DNA from: Nitrospirota bacterium
GTDB taxonomy: Bacteria; Nitrospirota; Nitrospiria; Nitrospirales; Nitrospiraceae
Reading direction: 5' to 3'
Assembly (NCBI GenBank): GCA_016219645.1
Contig: JACRLR010000040.1
Span: forward strand, 186,001 to 250,000
Length of the DNA stretch: 64,000 nucleotides
The position numbers and the translations under genes are program-made. Below are positions 1-8,309 of the stretch, piece by piece. Within the stretch, counting starts at the first letter, position 1. The number at the start of each line of letters is the position of its first letter. The notes under the pieces were generated by a model, which had not been told where the DNA came from, did no database searches, and saw nothing but the letters and a program-made list of their open reading frames with translations.

Positions 1-2
1 CG

Positions 3-512
3 TTCAAACACATGTTTCACAAGCCCATCACCTTTCAGTATCCACGAGAGCAACGCACCCTTCCCGATACTCACCGGGGGGCACTCGCACTCTTGCGCTA
101 TGACGATCACCGGGAACGCTGTGTCGGCTGTGACCTCTGTGAGGCGGCTTGTCCGTCTCGCTGTATCAAGGTCATCAGCTCGGAGGACGCGGAGCGTCCG
201 CTGCAACGATTTGCCAGCGAGTTTTACATCGACATTACGAAATGCGTCTTTTGCGGCTACTGTGTCGAGGCTTGTCCGGTCAATGCGTTGGCGATGACAA
301 AGGTGTATGAGTTCTCGACCCACGATAAACGCACCTTACTGTTCGATAAGAAGAGGCTGTACGAAATCGGTGAACGCCATCTCGAAGATGCAAAAAAATA
401 CTTGTACGCGCATAATCAAGAAGCGAATGTTGAGGAAAGCAGGGAATATCGCTATTACTTCCCGCAATCGGTACTGAAACCGACTCAACCACCCCCTAAG
501 CATCTAGGCTGA
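3..512 (+). CDS. nuoI: NADH-quinone oxidoreductase subunit I (partial, 5' end outside window)
   Basis: Iron-sulfur subunit of the complex I peripheral arm, carrying electrons through clusters N6a and N6b toward the quinone site. Two 4Fe-4S motifs are visible, counting from the first in-window Met: C37-C40-C43-C47 and C78-C81-C84-C88. That Met (position 12) is probably not the start. The open frame continues to the window edge and reads FKH before MFHKPITFQYP, matching the KxxFxKPxTxxYP segment that lies inside NuoI proteins, so the gene begins upstream. It is followed after 8 nt by nuoJ and heads the visible nuoI-J-K-L-M-M-N run. The family is certain; the missing N-terminus is inferred from family alignment. 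Confidence 0.95.
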   Translation, partial: FKHMFHKPITFQYPREQRTLPDTHRGALALLRYDDHRERCVGCDLCEAACPSRCIKVISSEDAERPLQRFASEFYIDITKCVFCGYCVEACPVNALAMTKVYEFSTHDKRTLLFDKKRLYEIGERHLEDAKKYLYAHNQEANVEESREYRYYFPQSVLKPTQPPPKHLG

Positions 513-520
513 GTCGATCG

Positions 521-1045
521 ATGGTTGTCGTTTTCTTTACCTACTTCGCCCTGGCCAGTATTGCTGCAGGTGTCTTGACAGTCGCGCTCAAGCATCCTGT
601 GCATTGCGGTCTGGCGCTTCTGGCCCTCTTGGTTCACGTCTCCGGACTCTTCATCCTCCTCAATGCCGAGTTTATCTGGGCCATGCAGGTCATCGCGTAC
701 GCCGGTGCGATCCTCGTCTTGTACCTCTTCGTCCTGATGCTCATGAACTTGAAGACCGATGACCGCTATTTCCACTCCTCCTATCTGTACTTTCTGGTTC
801 CTGCAGTCATCGGGTCCTTGTACGTGTTGGCGCTCCTGGTCCGGTCACCCTTCGGGGGCGCAAAGGGCAACGCGACGACTGCAGTGGTCCTTCAGGATGG
901 CGATACCCACGCGGTCGGGATCACGATGTTCAGCGACTATCTGTTGCAGTTCGAAATCGTTGGAGTATTCCTGTTGGGCGCCGTCATCGGAGCGATCGTG
1001 CTGGCAAAAACCCCCAAACCGATCAACAAAGAAAATAAGGCGTAA
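521..1045 (+). CDS. nuoJ: NADH-quinone oxidoreductase subunit J
   Basis: Membrane subunit of complex I, 174 residues with about five hydrophobic segments, the usual NuoJ architecture. The family-typical stretch around NAEFIWAMQVIAYAGAILVL (TM3, with the pi-bulge region that couples quinone reduction to proton pumping) is present. The C-terminus is hydrophilic (KTPKPINKENKA). It lies 8 nt after nuoI. An 87-nt gap to nuoK contains a 7-bp-unit repeat, whereas the other junctions in this left block are nearly gapless. It should be co-transcribed with its neighbours. Confidence 0.95.
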   Translation: MVVVFFTYFALASIAAGVLTVALKHPVHCGLALLALLVHVSGLFILLNAEFIWAMQVIAYAGAILVLYLFVLMLMNLKTDDRYFHSSYLYFLVPAVIGSLYVLALLVRSPFGGAKGNATTAVVLQDGDTHAVGITMFSDYLLQFEIVGVFLLGAVIGAIVLAKTPKPINKENKA

Positions 1046-1049
1046 CAGG

Positions 1050-1127
1050 TCACGCGTGAGGGAACGAGCGACAAGAGAACAGACAAGGGTTTGCGCGCCT
1101 CACGCCTCACGCCTCACGCCTCACACG
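1050..1127 (+). repeat. 7-bp-unit inverted repeat between nuoJ and nuoK
   Basis: Four exact tandem copies of CGCCTCA occupy 1096-1123. An opposing partial arm with CACGCGTGAGG lies at 1051-1061, so the transcript can form a short imperfect hairpin just before nuoK. The unit matches the repeats at 6640, 21331, 39767, 58265 and 60664. The repeat ends 5 nt before the nuoK ATG, leaving little room for a Shine-Dalgarno site. Confidence 0.8.
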
Positions 1128-1132
1128 TAACT

Positions 1133-1435
1133 ATGGTTCCTCTCAGCGCATATATTGCCGTCGGTGCCGTGCTCTTTATCACAGGCCTGCTCGGCGTCTT
1201 GATCAGACGGAACTTCATCATCGTGCTGATGTCCGTCGAGATCATGTTGAACGCGGCGAACATCAACCTCGTGGCCTTTTCCTATTACCTGGAATCAATG
1301 GCAGGTCAACTGGTGGCTCTCTTTATCATCGCCATCGCAGCAGGGGAGGCAGCCATCGGATTGGCCATCATCATCGTCGTATTCCGTGGAAAGATCTCCA
1401 CGAACGTAGACGAGATGAACCTCTTAAAATGGTAA
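1133..1435 (+). CDS. nuoK: NADH-quinone oxidoreductase subunit K
   Basis: Small three-helix membrane subunit of complex I, 100 residues, matching the usual family length. The two conserved membrane glutamates of the proton path are visible in MSVEIMLNAANINL and IAAGEAAIGLAIII. The frame is open 14 codons further upstream, but those codons (RLTPHASH) are read from the CGCCTCA repeat, so the ATG at 1133 giving MVPLSAYI is chosen. The stop is one base before the GTG start of nuoL, indicating tight coupling. Confidence 0.95.
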   Translation: MVPLSAYIAVGAVLFITGLLGVLIRRNFIIVLMSVEIMLNAANINLVAFSYYLESMAGQLVALFIIAIAAGEAAIGLAIIIVVFRGKISTNVDEMNLLKW

Positions 1436-1436
1436 C

Positions 1437-3401
1437 GTGACCGATTTACTCATAAAACTCATTCCGCTGTTCCCTCTACTGGCCGTAATCATCAATGGGC
1501 TCGTAGGCAGGAGGTTTTCCCACGACGTGGCCCATCGGCTTGCCTGGGGGTCGGTAGGGTTATCGTTTCTCTGCACGATCAGCGTGTTTGTCGACATTCT
1601 GCGGACCGGTACGCCCCATGAAGTCATCGCCTATCAATGGATATTCGGTGGGGACCTCACCATCAATTTGGCCTATCTCGTCGATCCTCTCACATGCATC
1701 ATGCTGCTCGTGGTCACGGGCGTCGGGTTCCTGATCCACGTCTATTCCGTCGGCTACATGCATGGGGAAGAGGGATTCACGCGATTCTTCACCTACATGA
1801 ACCTCTTCATGGTCTCCATGCTGCTCCTTGTCATGGGGAACAACTATGTCGTGCTCTTCATTGGGTGGGAAGGGGTAGGACTCTGCTCCTACCTCTTGAT
1901 CGGCTACTACTATGACAAGGTCTCGGCCGCGAAGGCTGCCTCGAAAGCCTTTGTGGTGAACCGTATCGGCGACGCGGGCTTCCTTCTGGGAATCTTCCTC
2001 ATCTTCATCAATTTCAAGACACTCGACTATACGAAGGTCTTTGCCCAGATCAGCCAGCTCTCGCCGGAGATGGCCACCGCGATCGCCCTCTGCCTGCTCG
2101 TGGGAGCAGTTGGCAAGTCGGCTCAACTTCCTCTCTACACCTGGCTCCCGGATGCGATGGAGGGGCCGACACCGGTCAGCGCACTCATCCATGCGGCGAC
2201 GATGGTCACGGCCGGAGTGTATATGATCGTGCGGAACCATGCCATTTTCGACTTGTCACCCACGGCCATGGCGGTCGTTGGCATCATCGGCGGACTCACG
2301 GCCTTGTTTGCCGCCAGCATAGGACTCGTGCAAACGGACATCAAGCGCGTCCTCGCCTATTCGACGGTCAGTCAACTTGGGTACATGATGCTTGCGTGCG
2401 GGATCGGAGCCTATACAGCTGCCATTTTCCACCTCATGACCCATGCCTTCTTCAAGGCCCTCTTGTTCCTCTCAGCCGGCTCGGTGATCCATGCACTCTC
2501 GGGGGAGCAAGACATACGAAAGATGGGCGGCCTCAGCGCGAAAATTCCCTGGACCTATCGACTGTTTCTGATCGGCACCATTGCCATAGCTGGTATTCCA
2601 CCCTTGGCAGGCTTTTGGAGCAAAGATGAAATTCTCGCTCATGCCTTCACCCATCACCACTATCTACTGTACGGCATGGCGGCCATCGCCGCCCTCCTGA
2701 CTTCCTTCTATATGTTCCGCCTGATCTACCTGACGTTTTATGGCCCATCCCGTATGGACCACCATACGGAGCAACATGTCCACGAGTCTCCGACTGTGAT
2801 GGTCGGTCCGCTGATGGCCTTAGGTGTGCTGTCCATACTCGGTGGGTTCTTGGGGTTTCCTCCTGAACATGGCTGGCTCCATCAATTCCTTGCGCCGGTC
2901 GCCGGCATGGGAGAGGAACATGAAGCGAGCACCGGACTCGTGCTCACCCTCATGATGATTGCCACAGGGATCGCGTTGCTAGGCTGGGGGCTCGCGCACT
3001 ATTTTTATAGTGTAAATGTCTCGGTGCCGGATCGCCTGTCCGCACAGTTTCAGGCTGCCTACAGGACCTTGCTGAACAAGTATTATGTCGATGAGCTCTA
3101 TGATCTGTTATGGGTGGAGCCGACAAAAAAGTTGGGATTTCTGCTTGATTGGTTCGACCACACCGTGATCGATGGTCTTGTGCGCGCCGTCTCACGTCTG
3201 GCTGATCTGGCCGCGGCCGGTTCAACGTGGGTTGAAAAATACGTGATCTACAGCGGGCTCAACGTGATTGGCTACGGCAACCATCTTGCCGCCCGCCAAT
3301 GGCGGCAATTACAGAGCGGGATGGTGCATCACTATGCTGCCATCATTGTGGCGGGACTATTCCTGCTGGCAGCCATTGTCCAGCTCATCATGCAGCTATA
3401 A
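1437..3401 (+). CDS. nuoL: NADH-quinone oxidoreductase subunit L
   Basis: Distal antiporter-like proton-pumping subunit of complex I, 654 residues. The TM5 glutamate (FIGWEGVGLCSYLL), the TM7 lysine (VGAVGKSAQLPLYTWLPDAM) and the TM12 lysine (GFWSKDEIL) are all present, so the channel looks functional. The protein is about 40 residues longer than E. coli NuoL. NuoL proteins of 2M-type complexes are reported to carry a longer lateral helix that spans the extra pumping subunit, and the extra length fits that. Start is GTG at 1437, one base after the nuoK stop. The next gene, nuoM1, begins 9 nt downstream. Confidence 0.95.
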   Translation: MTDLLIKLIPLFPLLAVIINGLVGRRFSHDVAHRLAWGSVGLSFLCTISVFVDILRTGTPHEVIAYQWIFGGDLTINLAYLVDPLTCIMLLVVTGVGFLIHVYSVGYMHGEEGFTRFFTYMNLFMVSMLLLVMGNNYVVLFIGWEGVGLCSYLLIGYYYDKVSAAKAASKAFVVNRIGDAGFLLGIFLIFINFKTLDYTKVFAQISQLSPEMATAIALCLLVGAVGKSAQLPLYTWLPDAMEGPTPVSALIHAATMVTAGVYMIVRNHAIFDLSPTAMAVVGIIGGLTALFAASIGLVQTDIKRVLAYSTVSQLGYMMLACGIGAYTAAIFHLMTHAFFKALLFLSAGSVIHALSGEQDIRKMGGLSAKIPWTYRLFLIGTIAIAGIPPLAGFWSKDEILAHAFTHHHYLLYGMAAIAALLTSFYMFRLIYLTFYGPSRMDHHTEQHVHESPTVMVGPLMALGVLSILGGFLGFPPEHGWLHQFLAPVAGMGEEHEASTGLVLTLMMIATGIALLGWGLAHYFYSVNVSVPDRLSAQFQAAYRTLLNKYYVDELYDLLWVEPTKKLGFLLDWFDHTVIDGLVRAVSRLADLAAAGSTWVEKYVIYSGLNVIGYGNHLAARQWRQLQSGMVHHYAAIIVAGLFLLAAIVQLIMQL

Positions 3402-3410
3402 AGCACGGAC

Positions 3411-4970
3411 ATGTTAGAAGAACTGTCGTCAACCTTTCCCATTCTTACCTGTATTCTTTTTCTTCCTCTCGTAGGGGCCGCTGTCCTGTGGCTGGTTGAC
3501 GACGAGGACATGGTCAAGACTTCGGCCTTGACGATCGCACTCTTGGAGTTGGCTCTCTCCGTATTCATACTCTTACGATTCATTCCAGATTCGGCTGCCA
3601 TGCAGTTTTCCGAACACGTGCCGTGGATTCCCGCCCTCGGAATCAGCTATCACCTGGCGGTCGATGGGATCAGTGTCCTCTTTGTCGGGCTCACTGCGTT
3701 TCTTACGGTCCTGATCGTGATCTATTCCTGGGACACCGTGCGCCATCAAATCAAGGTCTACATGATGGCGCTCCTCGCGCTCGAAACGACGACGATGGGG
3801 GTCTTTCTCTCTATCGATTTGATCCTCTTCTTCGTCTTTTGGGAACTCATGCTTATCCCCAGCTATTTTCTGATCAAACTGTGGGGTGGAGGGGCGGAGC
3901 GGCACTATGCAGCGCTGAAGTTCGTGCTCTACACCTTGCTTGGCAGCGTGTTCATGTTGGTGGGTATTGCTCTGCTGAACATCAATTTTCATCAGTGGGC
4001 GACGTTGCGCCATCTGGAACAGACCTATTCGTTTGACCTGTTAGAACTGCTCTCCGTTCCGATCCCCCTGAGCCAACAGATCCTCATTTTCTGGCTGTTG
4101 TTTCTTGGCTTCGCGTTCAAGGCTCCGGTGTTCCCGTTTCACACATGGCTCGCCGATGCCCTCCTCGAAGGCCCGATCGGGATGGCGGTAGTGCTGGCTG
4201 GGCTGAAGCTCGGGACATTCGGCTTCATCCGGTTCAGCATTCCGTTGCTTCCGGACGCATCGAAAAGTCAGACCGTTGTCACGATCATCATGGCTCTGGG
4301 CTTAGCGGCGATTCTCTATGGGGCCATTATGGCGCTGATCCAGCAAGATTTTCGCCGGTTGCTCGCATTCAGCAGCATCAGCCACCTCGGATTCGTGGTA
4401 ATCGGCCTGTTTGCCCTGAATTTTCAGGGATTGCAGGGCAGCCTGCTCACCATGATCAACTTGGGATTCAGCACGGCGGGTTTGTTCTTTATTGCAGGCT
4501 TTCTCTATTCACGGCAGCAGAGTACTCAACTAGGTTCATTCGGCGGCATGGCCAAACGGACCCCTCTCCTCGCAAGCTATTTCTTGTTCATCGGATTGGC
4601 GGGTATCGGTTTGCCCGGAACCAATGGCTTCGTCGGCGAATTCCTCATTCTCATGGGGACCTTCAAAGCCTATTGGCTCTACGGGGCTATAGCAGTAAGC
4701 GGCGTGATCTTTGGTGCAGCCTATTTTCTCTGGTACTACGAGCGGTCGATGCTGGGACCGCTCGGCAAGGCCGTCAAGGATTCCATCCCTGATCTGCAGC
4801 CCCGCGAAGTGCTCATTGCGACAGCCTTGGCGGTGATGATCCTTTGGATTGGTCTCTATCCAAGCCCCTTCTTGAGAATGATGAACGGATCGGTGCAGGC
4901 GTTGGTAGATCGGCTGGATCGGGGAACCGTCGCGTCGATCGAGTCCAAGCCCCTGGTTACGGTGGATTAA
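3411..4970 (+). CDS. nuoM: NADH-quinone oxidoreductase subunit M, first copy (M1)
   Basis: Antiporter-like proton-pumping subunit, 519 residues, about 14 TM helices. All four diagnostic charged residues are seen: TM5 Glu (FVFWELMLIPSYFLI), TM7 Lys (GFAFKAPVFPFHTWLADALL), TM8 Lys (LAGLKLGTFGFIRF) and TM12 Glu (GTNGFVGEFLIL). This copy therefore resembles canonical NuoM. It is followed after 5 nt by a second, divergent NuoM (M2); tandem nuoM genes define the 2M complex I thought to pump additional protons. Sequence divergence from M2 argues against a recent duplication. Confidence 0.95.
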   Translation: MLEELSSTFPILTCILFLPLVGAAVLWLVDDEDMVKTSALTIALLELALSVFILLRFIPDSAAMQFSEHVPWIPALGISYHLAVDGISVLFVGLTAFLTVLIVIYSWDTVRHQIKVYMMALLALETTTMGVFLSIDLILFFVFWELMLIPSYFLIKLWGGGAERHYAALKFVLYTLLGSVFMLVGIALLNINFHQWATLRHLEQTYSFDLLELLSVPIPLSQQILIFWLLFLGFAFKAPVFPFHTWLADALLEGPIGMAVVLAGLKLGTFGFIRFSIPLLPDASKSQTVVTIIMALGLAAILYGAIMALIQQDFRRLLAFSSISHLGFVVIGLFALNFQGLQGSLLTMINLGFSTAGLFFIAGFLYSRQQSTQLGSFGGMAKRTPLLASYFLFIGLAGIGLPGTNGFVGEFLILMGTFKAYWLYGAIAVSGVIFGAAYFLWYYERSMLGPLGKAVKDSIPDLQPREVLIATALAVMILWIGLYPSPFLRMMNGSVQALVDRLDRGTVASIESKPLVTVD

Positions 4971-4975
4971 GTCGT

Positions 4976-6682
4976 ATGGGTGACTACACACTGCTCTATA
5001 TCCTGTTTGCACCCTTTGTGGGGGCCATCGCGCTGATCTTCGTCTCCAACCGTCAAGCGATGCTTGTTCGGGGCATCGCGGCGGGATCGGCCTTTGTCTC
5101 CTTGCTCGCTTCACTATATCTGTTCTACGCCTATGATCATGTGAAGGGGGGATTCCAGTTCGTCCAGAAATACGAATGGTCTCGCCAGCTTGGTATCTCG
5201 CTTCACCTCGGTGTGGATGGGATCGGAACCCCGCTGGTGCTGGCATCCGGCATCTTGTTGTTCGCAGGAATTTTCGTCTCCTGGCACATCAAGGATAGGA
5301 CGAAAGAATTCTACATCTGGCTGCTGATCCTCGCCGCAGCCACGATCGGCGTCTTCATGTCGTTGGATCTCTTCTTTCTCTTCTTCTTTTACGAGATGTC
5401 CGTCATCCCCATGTATCTCCTGTTGGGCATGTGGGGGAGCCATACGAAAACGTACAACGAGATGACGGATGCGGAAGGCCTCAAGCTGCGCGATTCGGTC
5501 GGATTCATTTTCAACTTCGGATCCAACAGTAAAGAATACGCCGCGATGAAACTGGTGCTCTTTCTCTCCGCCTTTGCCGTTGCGGCTCTGATGGGCATCT
5601 TGCTGATCTACAAGTTTGCCGGACTAAACACCTTCGATATTTTGGTCCTCCGCGAACAGGCCAAGTTGATGAACATTCCTGTGCTGGGCACGACGTTGGA
5701 CAAGATCATTTGGATTTTGGTCTTTTTCGGATTTGCTTCGATCGCGCCTCTGTGGCCGCTGCATTCCTGGTCTCCAGTGGGCCATGCTGCCGCGCCGGCT
5801 GCGACGAGCATGCTGCACGCAGGTGTGCTGATGAAGCTCGGCCATTTTTCGATCATCCGGGTGGCGTTCGAGATACTGCCGGAGACCACCAGGGAGCTTA
5901 TGCCCATTGCGGCCGTGCTCTGCATGTTCAGTATCGTGTACGGAGGATTCGTGGCGTTCTTCGCCAAAGATACGAAGTACGTTATCGGGTACTCAAGTTC
6001 GAGTCACATGGGTTATGTCTTCTTAGGCATGGCCGCTTTGGACTATATCAGCTTGACCGGGGCAGTCATGTACATGTTCGCCCATGCGATGGCCACCGGC
6101 ATGCTCTTCGCGATGGCCGGCTGGGTATACGATCAAACGCACAGCCGCGACATTCCCTCGCTCGGCGGGCTCTCGAATCGCATGCCGTTCATCTCCGGCT
6201 GTTTCGTGATTGCGTGCATGGCTTCGATCGGCGTGCCTGGCACCGTGAACTTCATTGCTGAAGTCATGATCATCGTCGGCAGTTGGAACAAGTATCCGCT
6301 CCAGGTCATTGTGGCCGTGGCCGGCATCGTCTTGACCTTGGCTTACCTGTTCAAGATGATGCGGGGGATCTTCTACGGACCTATGGATCAGAAGTACAGT
6401 CACGCGCACGACGCAGTTGCCGTTGCTGATCGTCTTCCGCTCCTGATCATGATCACTGTCAGCGTCGGCTTCTTTTTCTTCCCCATGCATCTCTATAATG
6501 TGGTGCGGTCCGGTGTCGATCCCTTGATCGCAAAGATCATCCGTGTCGTGCCGGTCGCGCAGACAGGTGAAGGGTTAGGGGTGAGGAGTGAGGCGAATAC
6601 CCCTCTGCGGACACCTGATGCTCCGCTCTTGGCGAACAACCCCTCACCCCTCACCCCTCACCCCTCACGGGGATCCGAATGA
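4976..6682 (+). CDS. nuoM: NADH-quinone oxidoreductase subunit M, second copy (M2), lacking the TM7 lysine
   Basis: Second antiporter-like NuoM, 568 residues. The ATG at 4976 (MGDYTLLYILF) is chosen; a longer in-frame extension overlaps nuoM1 and is not NuoM-like. The TM5 Glu (FFYEMSVIPMYLLL), TM8 Lys (HAGVLMKLGHFSI) and TM12 Glu (NFIAEVMIIV) are conserved. At the TM7 position, where NuoM has FAxKxP and WLPDAHxEAP, this protein reads FASIAPLWPLHSW and SPVGHAAAP, so the key lysine is an isoleucine. There is a hydrophilic insertion around TKTYNEMTDAEGLK. The C-terminal tail (NNPSPLTPHPSRGSE) is translated from a 7-bp-unit repeat. The stop overlaps the nuoN start (ATGA). Confidence 0.93.
   Translation: MGDYTLLYILFAPFVGAIALIFVSNRQAMLVRGIAAGSAFVSLLASLYLFYAYDHVKGGFQFVQKYEWSRQLGISLHLGVDGIGTPLVLASGILLFAGIFVSWHIKDRTKEFYIWLLILAAATIGVFMSLDLFFLFFFYEMSVIPMYLLLGMWGSHTKTYNEMTDAEGLKLRDSVGFIFNFGSNSKEYAAMKLVLFLSAFAVAALMGILLIYKFAGLNTFDILVLREQAKLMNIPVLGTTLDKIIWILVFFGFASIAPLWPLHSWSPVGHAAAPAATSMLHAGVLMKLGHFSIIRVAFEILPETTRELMPIAAVLCMFSIVYGGFVAFFAKDTKYVIGYSSSSHMGYVFLGMAALDYISLTGAVMYMFAHAMATGMLFAMAGWVYDQTHSRDIPSLGGLSNRMPFISGCFVIACMASIGVPGTVNFIAEVMIIVGSWNKYPLQVIVAVAGIVLTLAYLFKMMRGIFYGPMDQKYSHAHDAVAVADRLPLLIMITVSVGFFFFPMHLYNVVRSGVDPLIAKIIRVVPVAQTGEGLGVRSEANTPLRTPDAPLLANNPSPLTPHPSRGSE
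6568..6671 (+). repeat. 7-bp-unit inverted repeat inside the 3' end of nuoM2
   Basis: The left arm at 6568-6593 consists of heptads of the type GGGTTAG, GGGTGAG and GAGTGAG. The right arm is four exact copies of CCCCTCA at 6640-6667. The arms are complementary and can fold into a hairpin about 45 nt apart. Unlike the other copies, this one lies in coding sequence: it supplies the last residues of NuoM2 and ends 11 nt before the nuoN-overlapping stop. Confidence 0.8.
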
Positions 6683-8181
6683 CCTTCTCGCTTACGATAT
6701 CTCCCTCCGATCTCCTGTTGCTGTTGCCGGAAATTCTGCTCACGTGCTGGTTATGCGTCATCCTCATCATTGATTTCTCGTTCCCTAGGCTGCCGAATGA
6801 GCAATTGGCCTATCTCAGTATCGCTGGGCTCGTCGCCACTCTCGGCTGTCTGGCGTGGTTCGATATCGCCGGCATCACAGGGACCCTCTTTGCAAACATG
6901 TTCGCCCTCGACCGGATGGCCTTATTTTTCAAAATGTTTGTCGTCGGATCGACGATCCTTGTCCTTCTCGCCTCAATCGATTACATCCATCGATTCAAGT
7001 TCTTCCGCGGAGAATATTATTTCCTGATCCTGATGTCCGCCCTCGGGATGATGTTTATGGCTTCCGCGAACGACCTGTTGTCGGTTTTTGTCACATTGGA
7101 ATTTTCCACCCTCGGCTTCTACGTCCTTGTGTCGTATCTCCGCGAGGACATGGCCTCAAACGAAGCAGGCATCAAGTTTTTCGTCCTGGGGATCTTCGCC
7201 GCAGGCCTTCTCGCCTATGGCATTAGTTTGGTTTATGGGGAAACCGGCAAACTGGTGTTTTCCGATATGACAACGGCGCAGGCCACACCGGGACTGGCCA
7301 TTGGTTTCCTGCTCATCTTCGCCGCATTAGGGTTCAAGATCGGCGCGGTACCCTTCCACTCGTGGATTCCCGACACATACCATGGATCACCGACGCCGGT
7401 GACCGCGTTCCTCTCGATCGCACCCAAGGGAGCGGCCTTTGCCATTCTGCTGAGAATGTTCTTCGTTGCCTTGGCCACCTTTAAGCCGGTCTGGATTCTG
7501 TTGATTGTCGCTGCGTCCATCCTGTCCATGACATACGGCAACATCGTGGCGATCGCGCAGAAGAACATGAAGCGGCTCCTGGCCTATTCCGGTATCGCCC
7601 AGATCGGCAATGTGCTGATTGGTCTCGCGACGGGGACGAAAATGGGCAGCGACGCACTGCTGTTCTACCTCCTGACGTATCTGTTCGCCAACCTCGGTGC
7701 CTTTGCCGTTGTCATTGCGGTCAGCGAAGCCATCGGCAGTGATGAAATCGACGACTATAGCGGTCTGGGCCGCCGGTCGCCATTTCTCGCATTTTCCATG
7801 TTGATTTTCCTCTTGTCGCTAGCCGGCGTGCCCCCGCTGGCCGGCTTTATCGGCAAACTGTACATCTTTGTCTCAGCCGTGAAGGAAGGGCTGTACTTGC
7901 TCATTACGGTAGGGCTCATCAACGTCGTGATCTCCATGTATTACTACCTCATCGTCGTGAAGAAGATGTATGTCAGCGAGCCCCATGACCGCGCGCCCCT
8001 CAGGGTCTCAGGCTCGATTAAGCTGGTGGTCTATGTCTGTCTCGCCGGCACACTTGCCATTGGCATCTATCCGCAACCGGTCACCGACTGGGTTGTTTCT
8101 GCTCTCTTAATGTTTTCAAACTTCCCTGATCCAACCGCAGCCCTCCCAGTTCCCCCTGCCGTCACCCCCTTCGGGGGGTAG
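6679..8181 (+). CDS. nuoN: NADH-quinone oxidoreductase subunit N
   Basis: Third class of antiporter-like complex I subunit, 500 residues, next to the NuoA/J/K core in the membrane arm. Conserved residues are visible: TM5 Glu (FVTLEFSTLGFYVLV), TM7 Lys (ALGFKIGAVPFHSWIPDTY), TM8-region Lys (IAPKGAAFAILL) and TM12 Lys (AGFIGKLYIFV). It starts inside the nuoM2 stop (ATGA), so translation is coupled. It is the last gene of this operon; the following 128 nt lead into a sensor kinase gene. The C-terminus is proline-rich (PVPPAVTPFGG). Confidence 0.95.
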   Translation: MTFSLTISPSDLLLLLPEILLTCWLCVILIIDFSFPRLPNEQLAYLSIAGLVATLGCLAWFDIAGITGTLFANMFALDRMALFFKMFVVGSTILVLLASIDYIHRFKFFRGEYYFLILMSALGMMFMASANDLLSVFVTLEFSTLGFYVLVSYLREDMASNEAGIKFFVLGIFAAGLLAYGISLVYGETGKLVFSDMTTAQATPGLAIGFLLIFAALGFKIGAVPFHSWIPDTYHGSPTPVTAFLSIAPKGAAFAILLRMFFVALATFKPVWILLIVAASILSMTYGNIVAIAQKNMKRLLAYSGIAQIGNVLIGLATGTKMGSDALLFYLLTYLFANLGAFAVVIAVSEAIGSDEIDDYSGLGRRSPFLAFSMLIFLLSLAGVPPLAGFIGKLYIFVSAVKEGLYLLITVGLINVVISMYYYLIVVKKMYVSEPHDRAPLRVSGSIKLVVYVCLAGTLAIGIYPQPVTDWVVSALLMFSNFPDPTAALPVPPAVTPFGG

Positions 8182-8309
8182 TTCTACTGTGGACTGCCTC
8201 CACGGTGCAGCCAGTATCCTGTAGGATATTTCTTGCAGGGTCTTCTGGAGGAGGGTACAGTCTCCACAAGAGTGGCCTCCATTCCGGTGCAGCAGCACGT
8301 TTGACTGAT

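Noticed and set aside
1560-2240. 226-codon open frame antisense to nuoL
   Set aside because: Shadow of a conserved gene on the other strand; the product is His/Asp/Arg-rich with no domain.
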